Part shown: positions 1-9,109 of the stretch, piece by piece
Position numbering within the stretch: the first letter of the stretch is position 1
How the letters are laid out: every line of letters begins with the position of its first letter
Source: Flavobacterium cerinum
Lineage (GTDB): Bacteria; Bacteroidota; Bacteroidia; Flavobacteriales; Flavobacteriaceae
Assembly: GCF_024496085.1 (NCBI RefSeq)
Contig: NZ_CP101751.1
Span: forward strand, 3,286,001 to 3,350,000
DNA length: 64,000 nt
Direction of reading: 5' to 3'
Notes under the pieces: model-generated
The model's database searches: none
Seen by the model: only the letters and a program-made list of their open reading frames with translations
What the model was told of the DNA's origin: nothing
Translations under genes and position numbers: made by a program

Positions 1-749
1 TACTGATCAATATGTTTGGAGGCGAAAGTGCCCAACAATTGACACCCGTTTTAGAACAATTACAACAAGGCCAATCCACAGAGCAGGTACAACAACGGGA
101 ACTTACCCCTGAAGAAATAGAACTGGGTGATTTTGCCACTACCATCCTCGGATTTACCGAAACAACATGGGCTAAAGTTTTTCAGGAAAACGGTATGACC
201 TATGAAAATCCCGGTATGGTCTTATTCACAGATAATGTTTCTACAGCTTGTGGTAGTGCAACTGCGGCTTCCGGACCTTTTTACTGTCCGGCTGATCGTA
301 AAGTGTATATGGATCTGACTTTTTTCGAAGAATTAAGAACCCGATTCGGAGCCAAAGGTGGCGATTTTGCGATTGCTTATGTAATTGCCCACGAAGTTGG
401 TCATCATGTCCAAACTTTATTGGGAACTTCCGGTAAAGTACGGAAATTACAACAAGGTCTTAGCCAAACAGCTGCAAATAAATTATCCGTTTCATTGGAA
501 TTACAAGCTGATTTTTATGCCGGATTATGGGCGCATTACAATCAGAAATATTTGGAGGAAGGTGACATTGAAGAAGCTTTAAGTGCCGCTCAGGCGGTTG
601 GAGACGATGCTATTCAGAAAAAAATGCAAGGTCATGTTACCCCGGATTCTTTTACACACGGCACATCGGCACAACGAATTGAGTGGTTTAAAAGAGGCTA
701 TCAAACCGGTGATATCCGAAAAGGCGATACTTTTGCTGAATTAAACTAA
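1..749 (+). CDS. Neutral zinc metallopeptidase, YpfJ/KPN_02809 family (5' end cut by window)
   Basis: The visible 248 or so residues carry the gluzincin motif HEVGHH, with a downstream Glu in a segment reading SLELQADFYAGLWAHY that would be the third zinc ligand. This layout fits the YpfJ-type putative neutral zinc metallopeptidases, which are membrane-anchored proteins of unknown substrate. Family members usually begin with a basic stretch and a membrane helix just before the Gly-rich segment seen here. The frame is open to the window edge, so the Met at base 12 is internal and the true start lies upstream. It converges on yifB and shares a bidirectional terminator with it. Family assignment is firm; the biological role is not known. 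Confidence 0.85.
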   Translation, partial: LINMFGGESAQQLTPVLEQLQQGQSTEQVQQRELTPEEIELGDFATTILGFTETTWAKVFQENGMTYENPGMVLFTDNVSTACGSATAASGPFYCPADRKVYMDLTFFEELRTRFGAKGGDFAIAYVIAHEVGHHVQTLLGTSGKVRKLQQGLSQTAANKLSVSLELQADFYAGLWAHYNQKYLEEGDIEEALSAAQAVGDDAIQKKMQGHVTPDSFTHGTSAQRIEWFKRGYQTGDIRKGDTFAELN

Positions 750-769
750 AATCCGATTATCATTATACA

Positions 770-806
770 ATCCCGAAAATTAAACTATTGATTTTCGGGA
801 TTTTTT
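770..806. terminator. Bidirectional rho-independent terminator between the metallopeptidase and yifB
   Basis: A perfect 11-bp stem (ATCCCGAAAAT / ATTTTCGGGAT) with a 10-nt loop is followed by a T run. It lies between two convergent genes, and A/T runs on both sides let it serve both strands. Confidence 0.85.
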
Positions 807-810
807 ATTT

Positions 811-2352
811 TTACGAACCGCGTAACCATCCTTCTCTATCCAGACTGCGATATTGTATCGCTTCCGCAACATGAGCCGAATGTACGGCCTCAGATCCGTC
901 AAGATCAGCAATAGTACGAGCGACTTTTAAAATCCGATCATAAGCGCGGGCCGAAAGTTGTAAGCGTTTCATCGCCAGCTCTAAAAAATGGAGTGATTCG
1001 TTATCCAAAGCACAGTATTCCCGTATTTGTCGGCTTCCCATTTGGGCATTATAATGTATGTTTTCATAACGTTCAAAGCGCCGGACCTGTATTTGTCGTG
1101 CAGCAGCAACTCTTTTCCGGATTTCCTGACTACTCTCGCTATTCCGGGTATCCGACAATTTTTCAAACGGAACCGGATTAACTTCAATATGGATATCAAT
1201 CCGATCCAGTAAGGGGCCTGAAATTTTTCCTAAATAACGTTGCATTTCCATCGGCGAAGAAGCAATTAATGCATCCGAATTACTGAAATAACCGCCCGGA
1301 CTGGGATTCATACTCGCCACAAGCATAAAAGAGGACGGATAGGTAATCGTAAACCGCGCTCTCGAAATCGTTACTTCGCGATCTTCCAACGGCTGCCGTA
1401 AAACTTCCAGTACTTCTCTTTTAAATTCGGGTAATTCATCCAGAAATAAAACACCGTTATGCGCCAGTGAAATTTCGCCCGGTTGCGGATAACTACCGCC
1501 ACCAACAAGCGATACCGAAGAAGCTGTATGATGAGGTGCCCGGAACGGCCGTTGTACAATTAGTCCGAGATCTTTTACTTTACCGGCTACACTATGAATT
1601 TTGGTGGTTTCCAATGCTTCTTTCATTGACATGGGCGGTAAAATTCCCGGAAGTCGTTTGGCTAACATCGTTTTACCGGATCCCGGAGGGCCGATCAGAA
1701 TGATATTATGACCACCGGCAGCGGCTATTTCAAGACATCGTTTGATACTCTCCTGCCCTTTTACATCGGCAAAATCAAATTCAGTAGTCGTTGAGGTACA
1801 ATCTAATTCCCTTTCGTGGTCAATACGCTCCGGTTGTAATGTTGTAGTTCCCCGGAAAAAGTCGATGATTTCGGTTACATTTTCGATACCATAAACCGTA
1901 ATTCCGTCAACAACAGCGGCTTCTTTGGCATTTTGTTTTGGAATAATCAGTCCTAAAAAGCCTTCTTCCTTAGCTTTAATGGCTATCGGTAAAATACCTT
2001 TGACAGGCAAAAGACTCCCGTCGAGAGACAATTCTCCCATGATCAGATAGGAAGCAATAGCATCTGAACTGATCTGACCCGAAGCTGCCAGAATCCCTAT
2101 TGCGATAGGTAAATCGTAAGCAGATCCTTCCTTTCTTAAATCGGCAGGCGCCATATTGATTACAATCTTTTTTCCGGGTAACTGGCAACCGTTGTTTTTC
2201 AAAGCGGCTGCAATACGGTAACTGCTTTCTTTTATAGCATTATCGGGTAATCCGACCAAATGGTACCCGATTCCTTTATCAATATTTACTTCAATAGTGA
2301 TCGTCGTCGCATCAACTCCAAATACGGCACTTCCAAAAACTTTTACTAACAT
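811..2352 (-). CDS. yifB: YifB/ComM family Mg-chelatase-like AAA+ ATPase
   Basis: A 513-residue protein with the full family layout. The N-terminal ChlI-like (Lon S5-fold) domain spans about residues 1-170 and contains [13 protein letters not shown] and the [10 protein letters not shown] stretch. The AAA+ core has Walker A GPPGSGKT and Walker [11 protein letters not shown], and is followed by the Mg-chelatase C-terminal domain. ComM of this family is a branch-migration helicase that helps integrate donor DNA during natural transformation; in other species the role is unclear. Length and both ends match the family. Convergent with the preceding metallopeptidase. Confidence 0.93.
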   Translation of the reverse strand: MLVKVFGSAVFGVDATTITIEVNIDKGIGYHLVGLPDNAIKESSYRIAAALKNNGCQLPGKKIVINMAPADLRKEGSAYDLPIAIGILAASGQISSDAIASYLIMGELSLDGSLLPVKGILPIAIKAKEEGFLGLIIPKQNAKEAAVVDGITVYGIENVTEIIDFFRGTTTLQPERIDHERELDCTSTTTEFDFADVKGQESIKRCLEIAAAGGHNIILIGPPGSGKTMLAKRLPGILPPMSMKEALETTKIHSVAGKVKDLGLIVQRPFRAPHHTASSVSLVGGGSYPQPGEISLAHNGVLFLDELPEFKREVLEVLRQPLEDREVTISRARFTITYPSSFMLVASMNPSPGGYFSNSDALIASSPMEMQRYLGKISGPLLDRIDIHIEVNPVPFEKLSDTRNSESSQEIRKRVAAARQIQVRRFERYENIHYNAQMGSRQIREYCALDNESLHFLELAMKRLQLSARAYDRILKVARTIADLDGSEAVHSAHVAEAIQYRSLDREGWLRGS

Positions 2353-2414
2353 GGCTTATAGATTATAATCTTAAATATAAGCTTTTTAATAAAACTTTGA
2401 AAATGGTTACTTTA

Positions 2415-3107
2415 TCACTCTTGTTCTTCCTTTAACAGTTTTACCAATTTAAGTTTTTCTGTCAATTGAGTAAAACCATTCCATTTCGGGCAACTTTCTG
2501 CATAATCATATTGATGTTCACCATATCGGATTATATTCTGAGAGTAGGCCATACAAATCTTATACTCTTCGTACGTATCCAGATTGATTAATTCTATTTC
2601 ATATGTTCGAATAAAATCAATCTCCCTTTTTGTAAGCTTCCGCCTGATCGTATTATAGTTCAAAAAAAACTTGTTATTGATACGTTCAATTACGATTTTC
2701 TCTTTTCCGGAATTAAAACACCCGCTATAATTATGTATGATCTCCAAACTTTCTCCGTTCTTCATTAAGTCGATCGCAAGATTATGATTTTCAATCGGTT
2801 TTACATTTACCTCATCAATACAAAAATCCAAATTGTAAATTACTTTATTAAAAAGTAAAAAGGAATTCGTTCTTTTCCAATCGAAATAGGTTTTGTATGT
2901 TATATAATATTTACCGTCGGGTAAATTGTAGTTATCTGAATGCTTATACTCCGTTATGATACTATCATTATAAACAATTTTATACTCATTATCATAAACC
3001 GAAGTAACTTCCTTTGCTTTACAGTATTCAAAGTTTATTACTAAGGTGTTTTGCGAAAAGATTGTATTCACATAGAACAGTAAAATAAAAATCAATATTC
3101 TAATCAC
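2415..3107 (-). CDS. Hypothetical secreted protein
   Basis: A 230-residue protein with an N-terminal hydrophobic signal-like segment (MIRILIFILLFYVNTIFS), so probably exported to the periplasm or surface. I do not recognise the rest. It is rich in Tyr, Asn, Ile and Lys and contains two isolated Cys. The start is GTG and overlaps the stop of the preceding gene by four bases (GTGA), which indicates translational coupling with the 189-residue gene. Both are on the minus strand behind a DUF6624-type gene. Function unknown; alternative: lipoprotein-like periplasmic protein without a lipobox. Confidence 0.65.
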   Translation of the reverse strand: MIRILIFILLFYVNTIFSQNTLVINFEYCKAKEVTSVYDNEYKIVYNDSIITEYKHSDNYNLPDGKYYITYKTYFDWKRTNSFLLFNKVIYNLDFCIDEVNVKPIENHNLAIDLMKNGESLEIIHNYSGCFNSGKEKIVIERINNKFFLNYNTIRRKLTKREIDFIRTYEIELINLDTYEEYKICMAYSQNIIRYGEHQYDYAESCPKWNGFTQLTEKLKLVKLLKEEQE

Positions 3108-3673
3108 TTTACTCCATTTTTACGATATACATTGATTTCGCTACCGGTTGCCGTGACAAAATAATTCCCGTCATACGAAAAACCATATGCTTTTAATTCA
3201 TAATCATGGAAAATTCTAAAGCAGTCAACCGCGTCATCCTGATAGTAGATACTTTTAAATTTGGGTTCAAAAATCAAATCAACTATCGGCCATTCGGTTG
3301 CAAAAAAAGTAACCGAATCCCCATGTTTATTTAACAACGGAAGTCCGCCGCCATGAATACCGCTTACTCCTATTTTTTCGTCTTTCAGGATACCGATTCC
3401 CATTGCCCATAATTCATAAATATCCATCCATTCCCAGCTATCATCATTATCTCTTTCCTTTAATTCCAATGTAGCACAATCAATAACGCCCCGACCCTGA
3501 CTCGAAATGACTAACAGCAATTCCGGATGATTTTTTGAAAAACCGACATTACTCAATCCACCAATTGCAAACTGTTTCATTTCCCATCCTGGTGGAACAG
3601 CAGTGATCTTTGTCCGATCAACTAATTTTTGAAGTCGCAATCTGTTTTCTGCTTCCGGGTTATTCTTATTCAT
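3104..3673 (-). CDS. Hypothetical WD40/propeller-blade-like protein
   Basis: A 189-residue cytoplasmic-looking protein with no signal peptide. Stretches such as LSNVGFSKNHPELLLVISSQGRGVIDCATLELKERD and YELKAYGFSYDGNYFVTATGSEINVYR resemble WD40 or YVTN blades (hydrophobic strand, Ser-Asp/Gly-turn, strand), but there are too few for a closed propeller. It overlaps the next gene by four bases and is probably co-transcribed with it. No enzymatic motif is visible. Similar orphan proteins are common in Flavobacterium accessory DNA. Assignment beyond hypothetical is inference. Confidence 0.6.
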   Translation of the reverse strand: MNKNNPEAENRLRLQKLVDRTKITAVPPGWEMKQFAIGGLSNVGFSKNHPELLLVISSQGRGVIDCATLELKERDNDDSWEWMDIYELWAMGIGILKDEKIGVSGIHGGGLPLLNKHGDSVTFFATEWPIVDLIFEPKFKSIYYQDDAVDCFRIFHDYELKAYGFSYDGNYFVTATGSEINVYRKNGVK

Positions 3674-3711
3674 ATTACTTTTTTTATTCTTTAATTTAGA
3701 TCCGAAACCTA

Positions 3712-4350
3712 CTATTTCTTTTTCTCAATTTCAGGCAAATCTTTTTTATACTGTTCCGGATCCCATTTCATTTCCCAATAGGTAACATATTCGGCCAATG
3801 GCGGCAATCCGACTTGCGCTCTTCGCTTATCAACATTATCCGGATCTTCAAGCGGCAATACATAATGGTTGTTCGTTTTCATATTCCATCCTATCTGGGA
3901 ACCGTAAATTTGTCGCTTTCCTTGTCGCAAAGCCACGCGATCTTCCAGTAAAGCCAGACTACTTCCCTTTGCTTTTTTATTTTTAACCGCTTTTCGCATA
4001 ATCGGCAGGTATTTTTCCTGAATCGGTAAATCAGCATGTTGTACGACCAAAAACAAGGTACTGTTCGCGGCATCTCCGATTTCATCAGCGCCTAACCAAC
4101 CATACCGATCTATAATGGCACTTACTTTTATGATGTTAACAGAATCACTCTGTCGCATGGATTTCCATAACGCTTTCATTTCGGCTGATTCACTACCGTA
4201 TTTACTCTGAATATATTCAATCTGCGCTCTGTCTTTTTGATCATTTTCTCCGATGATTTGAAGTTCTTCCGACAATTCTTTCATCGATTTTGTTTGTGCC
4301 ATAGACCACTGTGAAACTAACAATATAAGAAGCATAACTACTTTTTTCAT
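3712..4350 (-). CDS. DUF6624-like secreted protein
   Basis: I chose the ATG at 4350, which begins MKKVVMLLILLVSQWSMAQ, a clean signal peptide with cleavage after AMA-type residues. The longer open frame upstream encodes an unlikely Asn/Ile/Phe-rich extension. The mature part contains LALLEDRVALRQGKRQIYGSQ and VDKRRAQVGLPPLAEY. I recognise these as the conserved core of DUF6624 proteins, where an LEDR segment is followed by QxYG and DxRRxxxGLPPL. The family has no known activity. About 212 residues, minus strand, tandem with two other hypothetical genes. Confidence 0.72.
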   Translation of the reverse strand: MKKVVMLLILLVSQWSMAQTKSMKELSEELQIIGENDQKDRAQIEYIQSKYGSESAEMKALWKSMRQSDSVNIIKVSAIIDRYGWLGADEIGDAANSTLFLVVQHADLPIQEKYLPIMRKAVKNKKAKGSSLALLEDRVALRQGKRQIYGSQIGWNMKTNNHYVLPLEDPDNVDKRRAQVGLPPLAEYVTYWEMKWDPEQYKKDLPEIEKKK

Positions 4351-4551
4351 AAACCTTTTCGAGTTTTTTATTATCAGATTAAAGACGTTTATTTCTAAAA
4401 TTAAAAATACTACTATTTTTCTTATACTAATTTTGTTTAAACAGAATCTTACATTAAATACTATATTTTGATCATAATTATATCCATTACATTGTTTAAA
4501 ATAAAATATCAAAAAAAATTACAAAAAATTAAATACATCGAACCAAATTTC

Positions 4552-4559
4552 TACATTTG
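4552..4559 (+). promoter_or_regulatory. Bacteroidetes -7 promoter element for the PH-domain gene
   Basis: TACATTTG matches TAnnTTTG and sits 25 bases before the chosen ATG. A TTG codon that extends the frame upstream overlaps this element, which argues against using it as a start. Confidence 0.6.
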
Positions 4560-4583
4560 GCCAGTTTTTATTCAATCATAATT

Positions 4584-4961
4584 ATGGGATTATTTAACGC
4601 CATCATGGGCAATGCTTCAGAAGTAAGCACCGAAAAAATAGCTAACGAATTTGAGCCTATTTTAATTCAGGGAGAACACATTGAAATCGCTTTTAAAGTG
4701 ATTCGCGATATGTTTGTTTTCACTAACAAACGTTTGATTCTTGTAGACAAACAGGGATTAACCGGTTCTAAAGTAGATTATCAGTCGATTCCTTATTCCA
4801 GTATCAAGAAATTTTCGAAAGAAAGTGCCGGTTTAATGGATCTTGATGCCGATTTAAAAATCTGGATTACCGGTGAAGCGGCTCCGATCAAAAAACAGTT
4901 TGGTAAAAACGATAATATCAACGCAGTTTACAAAATTTTAAGTCAGCATATTTTAAAATAA
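4584..4961 (+). CDS. PH-like domain protein (bPH_1 / PF08000 type)
   Basis: A 125-residue protein starting MGLFNAIMGNAS. It has the typical bacterial PH-domain pattern: a lead strand ILIQGEHIEIAFKVIRD, then MFVFTNKRLILVDKQGLTG, then VDYQSIPYSSIKKFSKESAG, then LKIWITG, and a C-terminal helix. This family is small, soluble and widespread, with unknown ligand. The ATG at 4584 is chosen because the upstream TTG overlaps a TAnnTTTG promoter element. It is a single-gene unit: an own promoter in front and a strong terminator behind. Confidence 0.85.
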   Translation: MGLFNAIMGNASEVSTEKIANEFEPILIQGEHIEIAFKVIRDMFVFTNKRLILVDKQGLTGSKVDYQSIPYSSIKKFSKESAGLMDLDADLKIWITGEAAPIKKQFGKNDNINAVYKILSQHILK

Positions 4962-4981
4962 ACAATATATCTGTATCATTC

Positions 4982-5019
4982 AAAACGATTGTAAAAAGCA
5001 TTTACAATCGTTTTTTTTT
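4982..5019 (+). terminator. Rho-independent terminator after the PH-domain gene
   Basis: A perfect 14-bp stem (AAAACGATTGTAAA / TTTACAATCGTTTT) with a 5-nt loop runs into nine T residues. Confidence 0.85.
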
Positions 5020-5069
5020 GAAATAAAGAATTAGTCAGCCGTCCTCTCTATTTTTGACACATTAATTAA

Positions 5070-5189
5070 TCATTCTTTTCCTGTCTGAAAAAGAGTGACG
5101 TTATAATCGGGATTTAATGTTAAATGATACTTTATGGCTTCTCCGAAAAAGGAATCATCCTCTACTAAAAATATTTTAAGAGCTTGCAT
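5070..5189 (-). pseudogene. Truncated response-regulator receiver remnant
   Basis: Read on the minus strand, a 39-codon frame begins with ATG at 5189 and ends in TGA. It encodes MQALKIFLVEDDSFFGEAIK followed by a segment ending QTGKE. This matches the first third of a receiver domain: the beta1 strand, the acidic Asp-Asp pocket and helix 1. The frame stops before the phosphoacceptor Asp, and no continuation is visible in any frame afterwards. It is therefore a decayed fragment rather than a working regulator. The surrounding 750 bases have no intact gene. Confidence 0.6.
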
Positions 5190-5526
5190 AAACCGCTATT
5201 TAAAATGGCACATTTTGACAACAATTTACAAAATAATTCGCAAAAAGAAAGTTGTTTAATCAAAACATAATAATCTCTAAATATAAATGCCTCATTTCGG
5301 TTATTTAATAGCACATACTATCTTCATTAACCACCGTTCCGGCTCACTTAAGCTCAACCGTAACATCAAAAATTCTGAATCTTTTTATTAATCAAAAAAC
5401 GATTATTTGTAATTTCTCTACGCTTTTACTTCAAAAGACAACGCTTGTTAATTTAACAAATTCGTGAGCCTTTTTTAATTTATATTTGAATATCTTTTAA
5501 TTATTAAAACCCAAATAGTATATCGC
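5190..5526. other. Gene-poor AT-rich stretch
   Basis: No convincing coding frame. This lies between the receiver remnant and the signal-peptide-only ORF and looks like a zone of gene decay. The only recognisable signal is a TAnnTTTG element at 5481-5488. Confidence 0.5.
5481..5488 (+). promoter_or_regulatory. -7 promoter element TATATTTG
   Basis: Exact TAnnTTTG match 39 bases before the small ORF at 5527. It could drive that ORF and possibly the downstream 5712-9025 cluster. No clear -33 TTTG at standard spacing is visible. Confidence 0.5.
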
Positions 5527-5604
5527 ATGAAAAAACAATTATGTATTACAGCTTTTGCTTTGTGCGCAATATTACTATTACATCAGGTAATCACAGCTAC
5601 ATAA
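5527..5604 (+). CDS. 25-residue signal-peptide-like small ORF (remnant or small secreted peptide)
   Basis: Encodes MKKQLCITAFALCAILLLHQ plus VITAT, then stops. This is a basic n-region and a hydrophobic core with nothing after it. It starts 39 bases downstream of a good TAnnTTTG element. Either it is the 5' stump of a degraded secreted-protein gene or it is a genuine tiny membrane peptide. The neighbouring receiver remnant favours decay. A 7-bp hairpin (GGAAGTA / TACTTCC, 5623-5641) follows in the leader of the next cluster. Confidence 0.35.
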   Translation: MKKQLCITAFALCAILLLHQVITAT

Positions 5605-5711
5605 ATCCTAAAGACGAATGACGGAAGTATCTCTTACTTCCTGCTTCGAAAACAGGACTCGGCTGAATCTGATTAAAAAACCTATCCGCAAATCATCAAC
5701 CAAACAAAATT

Positions 5712-6596
5712 ATGAACACAAAAGCACAAGAATGGGCCGAAAGTTATTTTAGTCGATTAGAAAATGCGATTGAAACATTACGCGACCACGATCTGGTAAG
5801 CCAGGTTAATTTCATTAAATATCCCGGAGCTACAGATGAGCAAATAGCCGCGGCAGAAACAATAGTCTACGAAAAGCAGAAGGAAAACAGCGAAGACTAT
5901 GATGCTCAGGAACCGGAAGAACCATTTGTTTTTAATCCCTATATGGCAGAATTTTACAAACGCAGTAACGGCCTTCATGTATCCTGGCATTCTGTTATTT
6001 TTCCGGAAGCCGAAGCTTTGGAATCCGACGGAGAAATTCCCGTAGCCAAAGATGATGATGACTTTAAAGAAGGATGGATATCCATTCTTCCGTCTGAAGC
6101 ATTGGCCAGCCAAATGGGTTTTTACTTATACGGTGATCCGCAGGAAACGGAATTAGGTGAGTATTATACGGAAAACGGGGCATTATTTAACTATTTTGAT
6201 GCTTTTAACTATTACCATGATTCCTGTATGGTACTTGAAAACGGTAATCCTACAATTGCTTTTGGTGACGACCACAGTGCTTCCTATGATACGCCACATG
6301 AATGTGACTTTGTTATCTATATGGAGTATGCGCTTTCTACGTTCTTCTCTGTGGAATGTCGTTCCCAGGAATTGTATTTTTCTGATACCAATACCGTACA
6401 TCCCGAACTGGAAAAAATGGTAGCAACTCAGGATTACAGTAACCTTTTAGCCCTACTTAAAGATAATGAGCATACTGATATTGATGCGGTAATTGCTTTA
6501 GGCTATGAAGAAAAAGGCAATCAATATGTTCAGGAAGAGCATATGGAAAATTTACCGGAAGCCATTAAAGAGCGTTTAACTTTATTAATAGAATAA
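5712..6596 (+). CDS. SUKH (SMI1/KNR4)-like protein, putative immunity-type
   Basis: A 294-residue acidic protein. Residues about 38-160 read PGATDEQIAAAE, then PYMAEFYKRSNGLHVSWHS, then an acidic stretch and WISILP. This is the SUKH pattern, in which a Pro-Gly-Ala-Ser/Thr helix start is followed by a helix ending in N-G and strands. SUKH domains are frequent immunity proteins of polymorphic toxin systems and also occur as general peptide-binding modules. The C-terminal 80 residues form an additional helical part. It is the first gene of a tight run (gaps of 2, 24 and 9 bases). No toxin partner is adjacent. Fold assignment is moderately confident; role is inference. Confidence 0.55.
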   Translation: MNTKAQEWAESYFSRLENAIETLRDHDLVSQVNFIKYPGATDEQIAAAETIVYEKQKENSEDYDAQEPEEPFVFNPYMAEFYKRSNGLHVSWHSVIFPEAEALESDGEIPVAKDDDDFKEGWISILPSEALASQMGFYLYGDPQETELGEYYTENGALFNYFDAFNYYHDSCMVLENGNPTIAFGDDHSASYDTPHECDFVIYMEYALSTFFSVECRSQELYFSDTNTVHPELEKMVATQDYSNLLALLKDNEHTDIDAVIALGYEEKGNQYVQEEHMENLPEAIKERLTLLIE

Positions 6597-6598
6597 TC

Positions 6599-7129
6599 AT
6601 GAGTGCTAATTATCATGCAAGAGTCCGATCAATAGAAGAAAATATCATCACTTTTGAACTCTTTCTGGCGGATGATAGCTTTGCCAGTTTTGCCGATTTA
6701 GAATTTGCACTACGATTGCTGTGTAGTCCCGATAATATGTATAAATATGACGATGCATATAATCAGGTCGCGAATTGTCCGCTGGCCGAGGAAATAAGTT
6801 TAGACAACTACCTTGATGAAAACTGGATTGACAACAACTCCTATCGGTTTATAGCCGATGTTAAACTCGTAAGTCTTACTAATTTCCCGTTCGATGATTG
6901 GGATTATGACCGCTGGAGCAATGATATAACCATCGATCATAACGATACTCCTGATTTTACAGGAATGGAACAGGATCATCCCCGTGGCGTTGTATCCATA
7001 AAAGTTTTTAATCCCGAACACCTGCAACACTTTACACCGGGGACTACCTTTAGTACCGTAGCCTATTCCGTATTAAACATGGAACAAACACATTACGATT
7101 CTATCGGTGTCTGGATCTATGCCGATTAA
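6599..7129 (+). CDS. Hypothetical acidic protein
   Basis: A 176-residue protein rich in Asp and Asn, with an Asp-Asn-rich central part around FPFDDWDYDRWSNDITIDHN. No signal peptide or membrane segment. I do not recognise a family. The start lies two bases after the stop of the SUKH-like gene, so translation is probably coupled. Acidic small proteins next to SUKH proteins are often further immunity-type proteins, but nothing in this sequence proves it. Confidence 0.6.
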   Translation: MSANYHARVRSIEENIITFELFLADDSFASFADLEFALRLLCSPDNMYKYDDAYNQVANCPLAEEISLDNYLDENWIDNNSYRFIADVKLVSLTNFPFDDWDYDRWSNDITIDHNDTPDFTGMEQDHPRGVVSIKVFNPEHLQHFTPGTTFSTVAYSVLNMEQTHYDSIGVWIYAD

Positions 7130-7153
7130 AACAACCTTAACCCAAAAAACAAG

Positions 7154-7510
7154 ATGAAAAATATACAATTTGCCCATTTTACTAAATTTAGTGACGACCC
7201 CAACTACCGCAAGATGGGAGGTAACATATACATAAGTCCGGATCTATACTCTTTCGGAATTAGCTATGAACTCGAAGACGATGAAGATTCACAATATCCA
7301 TTAGAAGATCTATTAGATAAATTCTATTTATATGTTTCTGATTTTGAGAATGAGGAAACCTTTGCTGTTTCCCGCAACGTTACAATTGAACTAAGCGGTG
7401 AATTAGATGATGTCAGAGCTGCAACCGATGCTATTATAGGCAAAAGAGTCTATAATCAGGAATATGTTGACTCAGAAGGTGTAACCCGTGTAAGACTTGT
7501 AATAGAATAA
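7154..7510 (+). CDS. Hypothetical acidic small protein
   Basis: A 118-residue cytoplasmic protein, third of the run. Its central part is very acidic (YELEDDEDSQYPLEDLLD), and a C-terminal half rich in beta strands ends VTRVRLVIE. No known motif. It lies 24 bases after the preceding gene and nine bases before the next, so the four genes very likely share a transcript. Function unknown. Confidence 0.6.
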   Translation: MKNIQFAHFTKFSDDPNYRKMGGNIYISPDLYSFGISYELEDDEDSQYPLEDLLDKFYLYVSDFENEETFAVSRNVTIELSGELDDVRAATDAIIGKRVYNQEYVDSEGVTRVRLVIE

Positions 7511-7519
7511 TAATGATCA

Positions 7520-9025
7520 ATGAAAAAAGAATTTATACTATCACCTTCAAAAAAGAAATCTAAAATAGAAGGTTTTCCACCCCTAAAAAGCTGTCTGACT
7601 GATATAAAGGGTTTTAATAAAGTGCTGCTTCCTATTGTAAAGTTCGATGGGAGTGTGGTTAACGAAAAGTGGGAAGGTATTCCGTTTACCTTCATCATTC
7701 AGAATGTGGATGTAAGTCGTATCGATTTCCGGTTGGAAGAGGGCAAATATCAGCTATTGACGCCGCTTAAACTCAGAAAACTGGAAGCGTATGACGCATC
7801 GGATATTAAACGCGAGTACCTGCAAACCTCGGTAGATAAGATCGAAAAAGTAAGCTATAACCATGTTGATCAATATAGTAATGATGGTATGCTACAACAT
7901 TCCGGGTCGTTTAGTCACGATGCCAACAGACGCGTCGCATATGGTTATGATCAAATTAACGGGAAGCCGATGCCGGTTACCAAAACGATACAATATTATA
8001 TGGGTAACGGCGAATGGCTGGACTCGGAACTATACACTTACCAGTATGATGCCGATGGTTTTTATGAAATGACTACAATGCATCAACCGGCTCGTGACAT
8101 AACAATGACCGAAAAAATACTGTACCAAAAGAACCGTAAAGGTTATACGGCATTCAAAGAATTGGCTCCGCACCATCTTCCCGCGGCAGATGAAAATCTG
8201 GGTGCTATCTACTCAAAGGTTCCTTTTTCCGCTGTTTTTAAAGAAAGTGAAACCGATTGGAATGTTAGCTTTAGTACTAATGGTTGGTATATTGACGGTA
8301 AAAAAGAAGCGGATTTCGTTGCCCGACAGGGAAAATTGATACACCTTCACTCCTTTGACCATTTTTATGATCTGTATTCCGGATTCCTTGAATACACCTG
8401 TAAAATTGAAAATCAGGACGAAATAAAGGTTGAAGTCAACGAAAAAGACGGGCTACCCTATTCCATTGCCTATTCTTTTAGCTGTCCGGAAGAAAACGAT
8501 AAGTGGTCTTTAAAGTACATCGAAAAAAGTCCTACAAAAGTTATTATGGAGTGGAACGGCATCTGTACTCTTGAACATCTGGGCCATGAGATTGCCGTAA
8601 CAAAAGAAGATCAATATGGCATTGAGCACTTTACACTTTCAGGACAACTTACCTTACAACAGGCAATAATGATGGTATTGACGCAAAGTTATTTGTGGTG
8701 GGATGACTTTGAACAGGAAAAATTTGACGATTGGCTTATGTATCCGTATCGTGTTAATCCTGTGCCGTTAAAATTTATATATACTAAAACCGAAAATGGT
8801 ATTGAACGTGTTTTACAGGAGATAAAAATTGAAGATAACAAAACCGAAGGAACGCTACAGATAGGCAAACCGGACTGGCTACAAAGTAATGAAACCCCAC
8901 GTGATCCCGACGGACAAAAAATGGAATTTGTAGCACAACTCGATCACAGTAATATGTTCGGAACACTATTCCTGTTTTATTCGGAAAAACACCAATTGGT
9001 ATCACAAATATTTCAGTGTACCTAA
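7520..9025 (+). CDS. Hypothetical 501-residue protein
   Basis: Last gene of the SUKH-led run. No signal peptide. The middle contains Tyr-Asp beta-hairpin-like segments (KTIQYYMGNGEWLDSELYTY, then QYDADGFY) that recall single YD/RHS-like or MORN-like strands. They are not numerous enough for an RHS shell. The C-terminal part holds an aromatic-rich stretch around SYLWWDDFEQEKFDDWLMYP. I do not recognise the family. Followed directly by a strong bidirectional terminator shared with dsbD, which closes the operon. Confidence 0.6.
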   Translation: MKKEFILSPSKKKSKIEGFPPLKSCLTDIKGFNKVLLPIVKFDGSVVNEKWEGIPFTFIIQNVDVSRIDFRLEEGKYQLLTPLKLRKLEAYDASDIKREYLQTSVDKIEKVSYNHVDQYSNDGMLQHSGSFSHDANRRVAYGYDQINGKPMPVTKTIQYYMGNGEWLDSELYTYQYDADGFYEMTTMHQPARDITMTEKILYQKNRKGYTAFKELAPHHLPAADENLGAIYSKVPFSAVFKESETDWNVSFSTNGWYIDGKKEADFVARQGKLIHLHSFDHFYDLYSGFLEYTCKIENQDEIKVEVNEKDGLPYSIAYSFSCPEENDKWSLKYIEKSPTKVIMEWNGICTLEHLGHEIAVTKEDQYGIEHFTLSGQLTLQQAIMMVLTQSYLWWDDFEQEKFDDWLMYPYRVNPVPLKFIYTKTENGIERVLQEIKIEDNKTEGTLQIGKPDWLQSNETPRDPDGQKMEFVAQLDHSNMFGTLFLFYSEKHQLVSQIFQCT

Positions 9026-9082
9026 TTCATTCGATTGCAGCCTTTAGTAATCCTTAGTTTAAATTAATTTGTTTAAAAAAAT

Positions 9083-9109
9083 TGCCTCTCGATTGAGAGG
9101 CATTTTTTT
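9083..9109. terminator. Bidirectional terminator between the 501-residue gene and dsbD
   Basis: An 8-bp stem (TGCCTCTC / GAGAGGCA) with a GATT loop is flanked by A and T runs on both sides. The T run overlaps the dsbD stop codon. Confidence 0.85.

Noticed and set aside
4351..4512. Upstream extension of the DUF6624-like gene
   Set aside because: It encodes an AT-driven Ile/Asn/Phe-rich peptide, and the internal ATG begins a perfect signal peptide.
4557..4583. TTG-initiated extension of the PH-domain gene
   Set aside because: The TTG overlaps the TAnnTTTG promoter element. The ATG at 4584 fits the family start. The same logic was applied to mnmE, fic and the hybrid kinase.
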